Shown: one piece after another, positions 4,909 through 5,561 of the stretch
Position numbering within the stretch: the first letter of the stretch is position 1
How the letters are laid out: the number at the start of each line of letters is the position of its first letter
Origin: an uncultured Alphaproteobacteria bacterium
GTDB taxonomy: Bacteria > Pseudomonadota > Alphaproteobacteria > Caulobacterales > Caulobacteraceae
Direction of reading: 5' to 3'
Length of the DNA: 5,561 nt
Assembly (NCBI GenBank): GCA_903933475.1
Contig: CAIZKE010000232.1
Coordinates: forward strand, 1-5,561
The notes under the pieces: model-generated
Database searches by the model: none
What the model was told of the DNA's origin: nothing
The model's input: the letters and a program-made list of their open reading frames with translations, nothing else
Made by a program: the position numbers and the translations under genes

Positions 4909-4989
4909 ATACGTATTGTTCCTCGCCTGCATTGCCCCATAGACTCTGAGGCGTCGCATCGTCGCGGCAAGCAGCGCAAAGGGTCGCTT

Positions 4990-5211
4990 ATGAGCGAACA
5001 CCTTCTCAGTACTCCAACAGTTGCCCAGATAACGGGCCTGTCCCAAGTCACCCTTAGGCGGTGGCGTAGCACTGGCGGCGGACCGCGGTTCGTTCGTCTT
5101 GGCCGGGCGGTCCGGTACCGGTCCGCTGACGTTACCGACTTCGTCTCGGCGCGGACCTACAAGTCCACGTCTGAAGCTGACGTCATGGCGCAGGAGGTCG
5201 CCGTCAGATGA
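4990..5211 (+). CDS. Excisionase-like HTH protein (AlpA/MerR-type fold)
   Basis: A 73-aa protein that is almost entirely one winged HTH domain of the kind found in excisionases and AlpA-type regulators. LLSTPTVAQITGLSQVTLRRW (residues 5-25) forms the HTH, STGGGPRFVRLGRAVRYR (27-44) the beta wing, and SADVTDFVSARTYKSTSEA a closing helix and tail. It probably bends attachment-site DNA so the integrase excises rather than integrates; some relatives instead activate integrase transcription. AAAGGG at 4978-4983 lies 6 bases before ATG 4990 and sets this start; the open frame upstream to 4873 has no family features. The stop overlaps the ATG of the winged-helix gene (ATGA), marking a two-gene operon behind the SOS-box-like site. 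Confidence 0.85.
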   Translation: MSEHLLSTPTVAQITGLSQVTLRRWRSTGGGPRFVRLGRAVRYRSADVTDFVSARTYKSTSEADVMAQEVAVR

Positions 5212-5561
5212 ACCTCTTCAACGAAGTGAGCCCCGCCCGCGTTGCAGCGCGGAACGGGGCTCTGGATGGCCAGCTTTGGAAAGAGGCACGGCCGGAAACT
5301 ACCAAACCCGCACATCCGCGCAAGTTACTGATTCGCGTTCGTGTGCGGGGGCGGACCCTGACCCTCACCGGGCGTGAGGCGCAGACCCTCGGGCTGCTCA
5401 TCATGCGCGGTGAGAGGGGCCTGACCTCGGGCGAGGCATCACCCTTGGGCTGGGCGCGTCGGACGGCGGCATACATCCACCGCCTGCGCCGCCTCGGGTT
5501 CCGGGTGACGACGACCAGGGAGCCTGCGGGAGACGCCTCCGTCGCCCGCTACAGGCTTGTC
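5208..5561 (+). CDS. Winged-helix DNA-binding protein, 5' part (gene continues at base 142)
   Basis: On the circle this gene is 5208-5420 joined to 1-228 and encodes 146 aa. The start ATG overlaps the stop of the excisionase-like gene (ATGA at 5208-5211), so the two are probably translationally coupled. After a polar N-terminus, residues about 40-118 look like a winged helix: a basic beta strand (RVRVRGRTLTLT), a helix near 56-68, a likely recognition helix around 81-97 (GWARRTAAYIHRLRRLG) and a wing around 100-117 ending in RYRL. The SGEASPLGWARR segment recalls small winged-helix proteins common in alphaproteobacterial accessory DNA. Its place directly behind the excisionase suggests a regulator of excision or replication; no specific role can be read from the sequence. 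Confidence 0.85.
   Translation, partial: MNLFNEVSPARVAARNGALDGQLWKEARPETTKPAHPRKLLIRVRVRGRTLTLTGREAQTLGLLIMRGERGLTSGEASPLGWARRTAAYIHRLRRLGFRVTTTREPAGDASVARYRLV
5421..5561. repeat. Right copy of 141-bp terminal direct repeat (circle overlap)
   Basis: Identical to bases 1-141. The winged-helix gene that starts at 5208 is in the same frame in both copies and continues at base 142, so joining the copies gives an intact gene. Confidence 0.9.

Noticed and set aside
5421..5561. Terminal repeat as a genuine phage or transposon end
   Set aside because: It is inside a gene, lacks inverted or end motifs, and its exact identity fits assembly overlap of a circle.

Overview
The first and last 141 bases are identical (1-141 = 5421-5561). 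One gene reads through the junction without interruption, so the window is best read as a 5,420-bp circle opened at an arbitrary point. It looks like the free, excised form of a very small integrative element, probably from an alphaproteobacterium. The support for that host is a GAAC-N7-GAAC site (the LexA-box form known from Alphaproteobacteria), high GC, and several small protein families that I recognise from alphaproteobacterial accessory DNA. I cannot name a genus.

Layout, starting at the attachment site: 3214-3260 is the 3' half of a tRNA gene (minus strand, best read as tRNA-Ala with anticodon CGC), the likely attP core. Two pairs of tandem 11-bp direct repeats (TGGTATCG...) flank it and are probable integrase arm sites. 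A complete tyrosine integrase follows (3443-4753). Next comes a leader with two hairpins and the SOS-box-like site, then a 73-aa excisionase-like HTH protein (4990-5211). This overlaps, by ATGA, a winged-helix gene that crosses the circle junction (5208-5420 plus 1-228). A second HTH protein, possibly involved in replication (296-775), comes next, and its 3' end carries a cluster of helically phased dyad repeats.

The rest looks like accessory cargo: an out-of-frame overlapping pair of conserved hypothetical genes (954-1706 and 1480-1800); two tiny convergent genes that overlap at their ends (1866-2066 plus, 1963-2187 minus) in a more AT-rich patch; and a secreted protein of unknown function (2334-3107) just before the attachment site. 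All genes except 1963-2187 are on the plus strand.

Working model (inference): LexA represses the excisionase/winged-helix operon. DNA damage releases it, and the excisionase with the integrase excises the circle from tRNA-Ala. The second HTH protein may act at the repeat cluster as an origin or operator. I see no capsid, terminase large subunit, relaxase or conjugation gene, so any transfer would depend on a helper.
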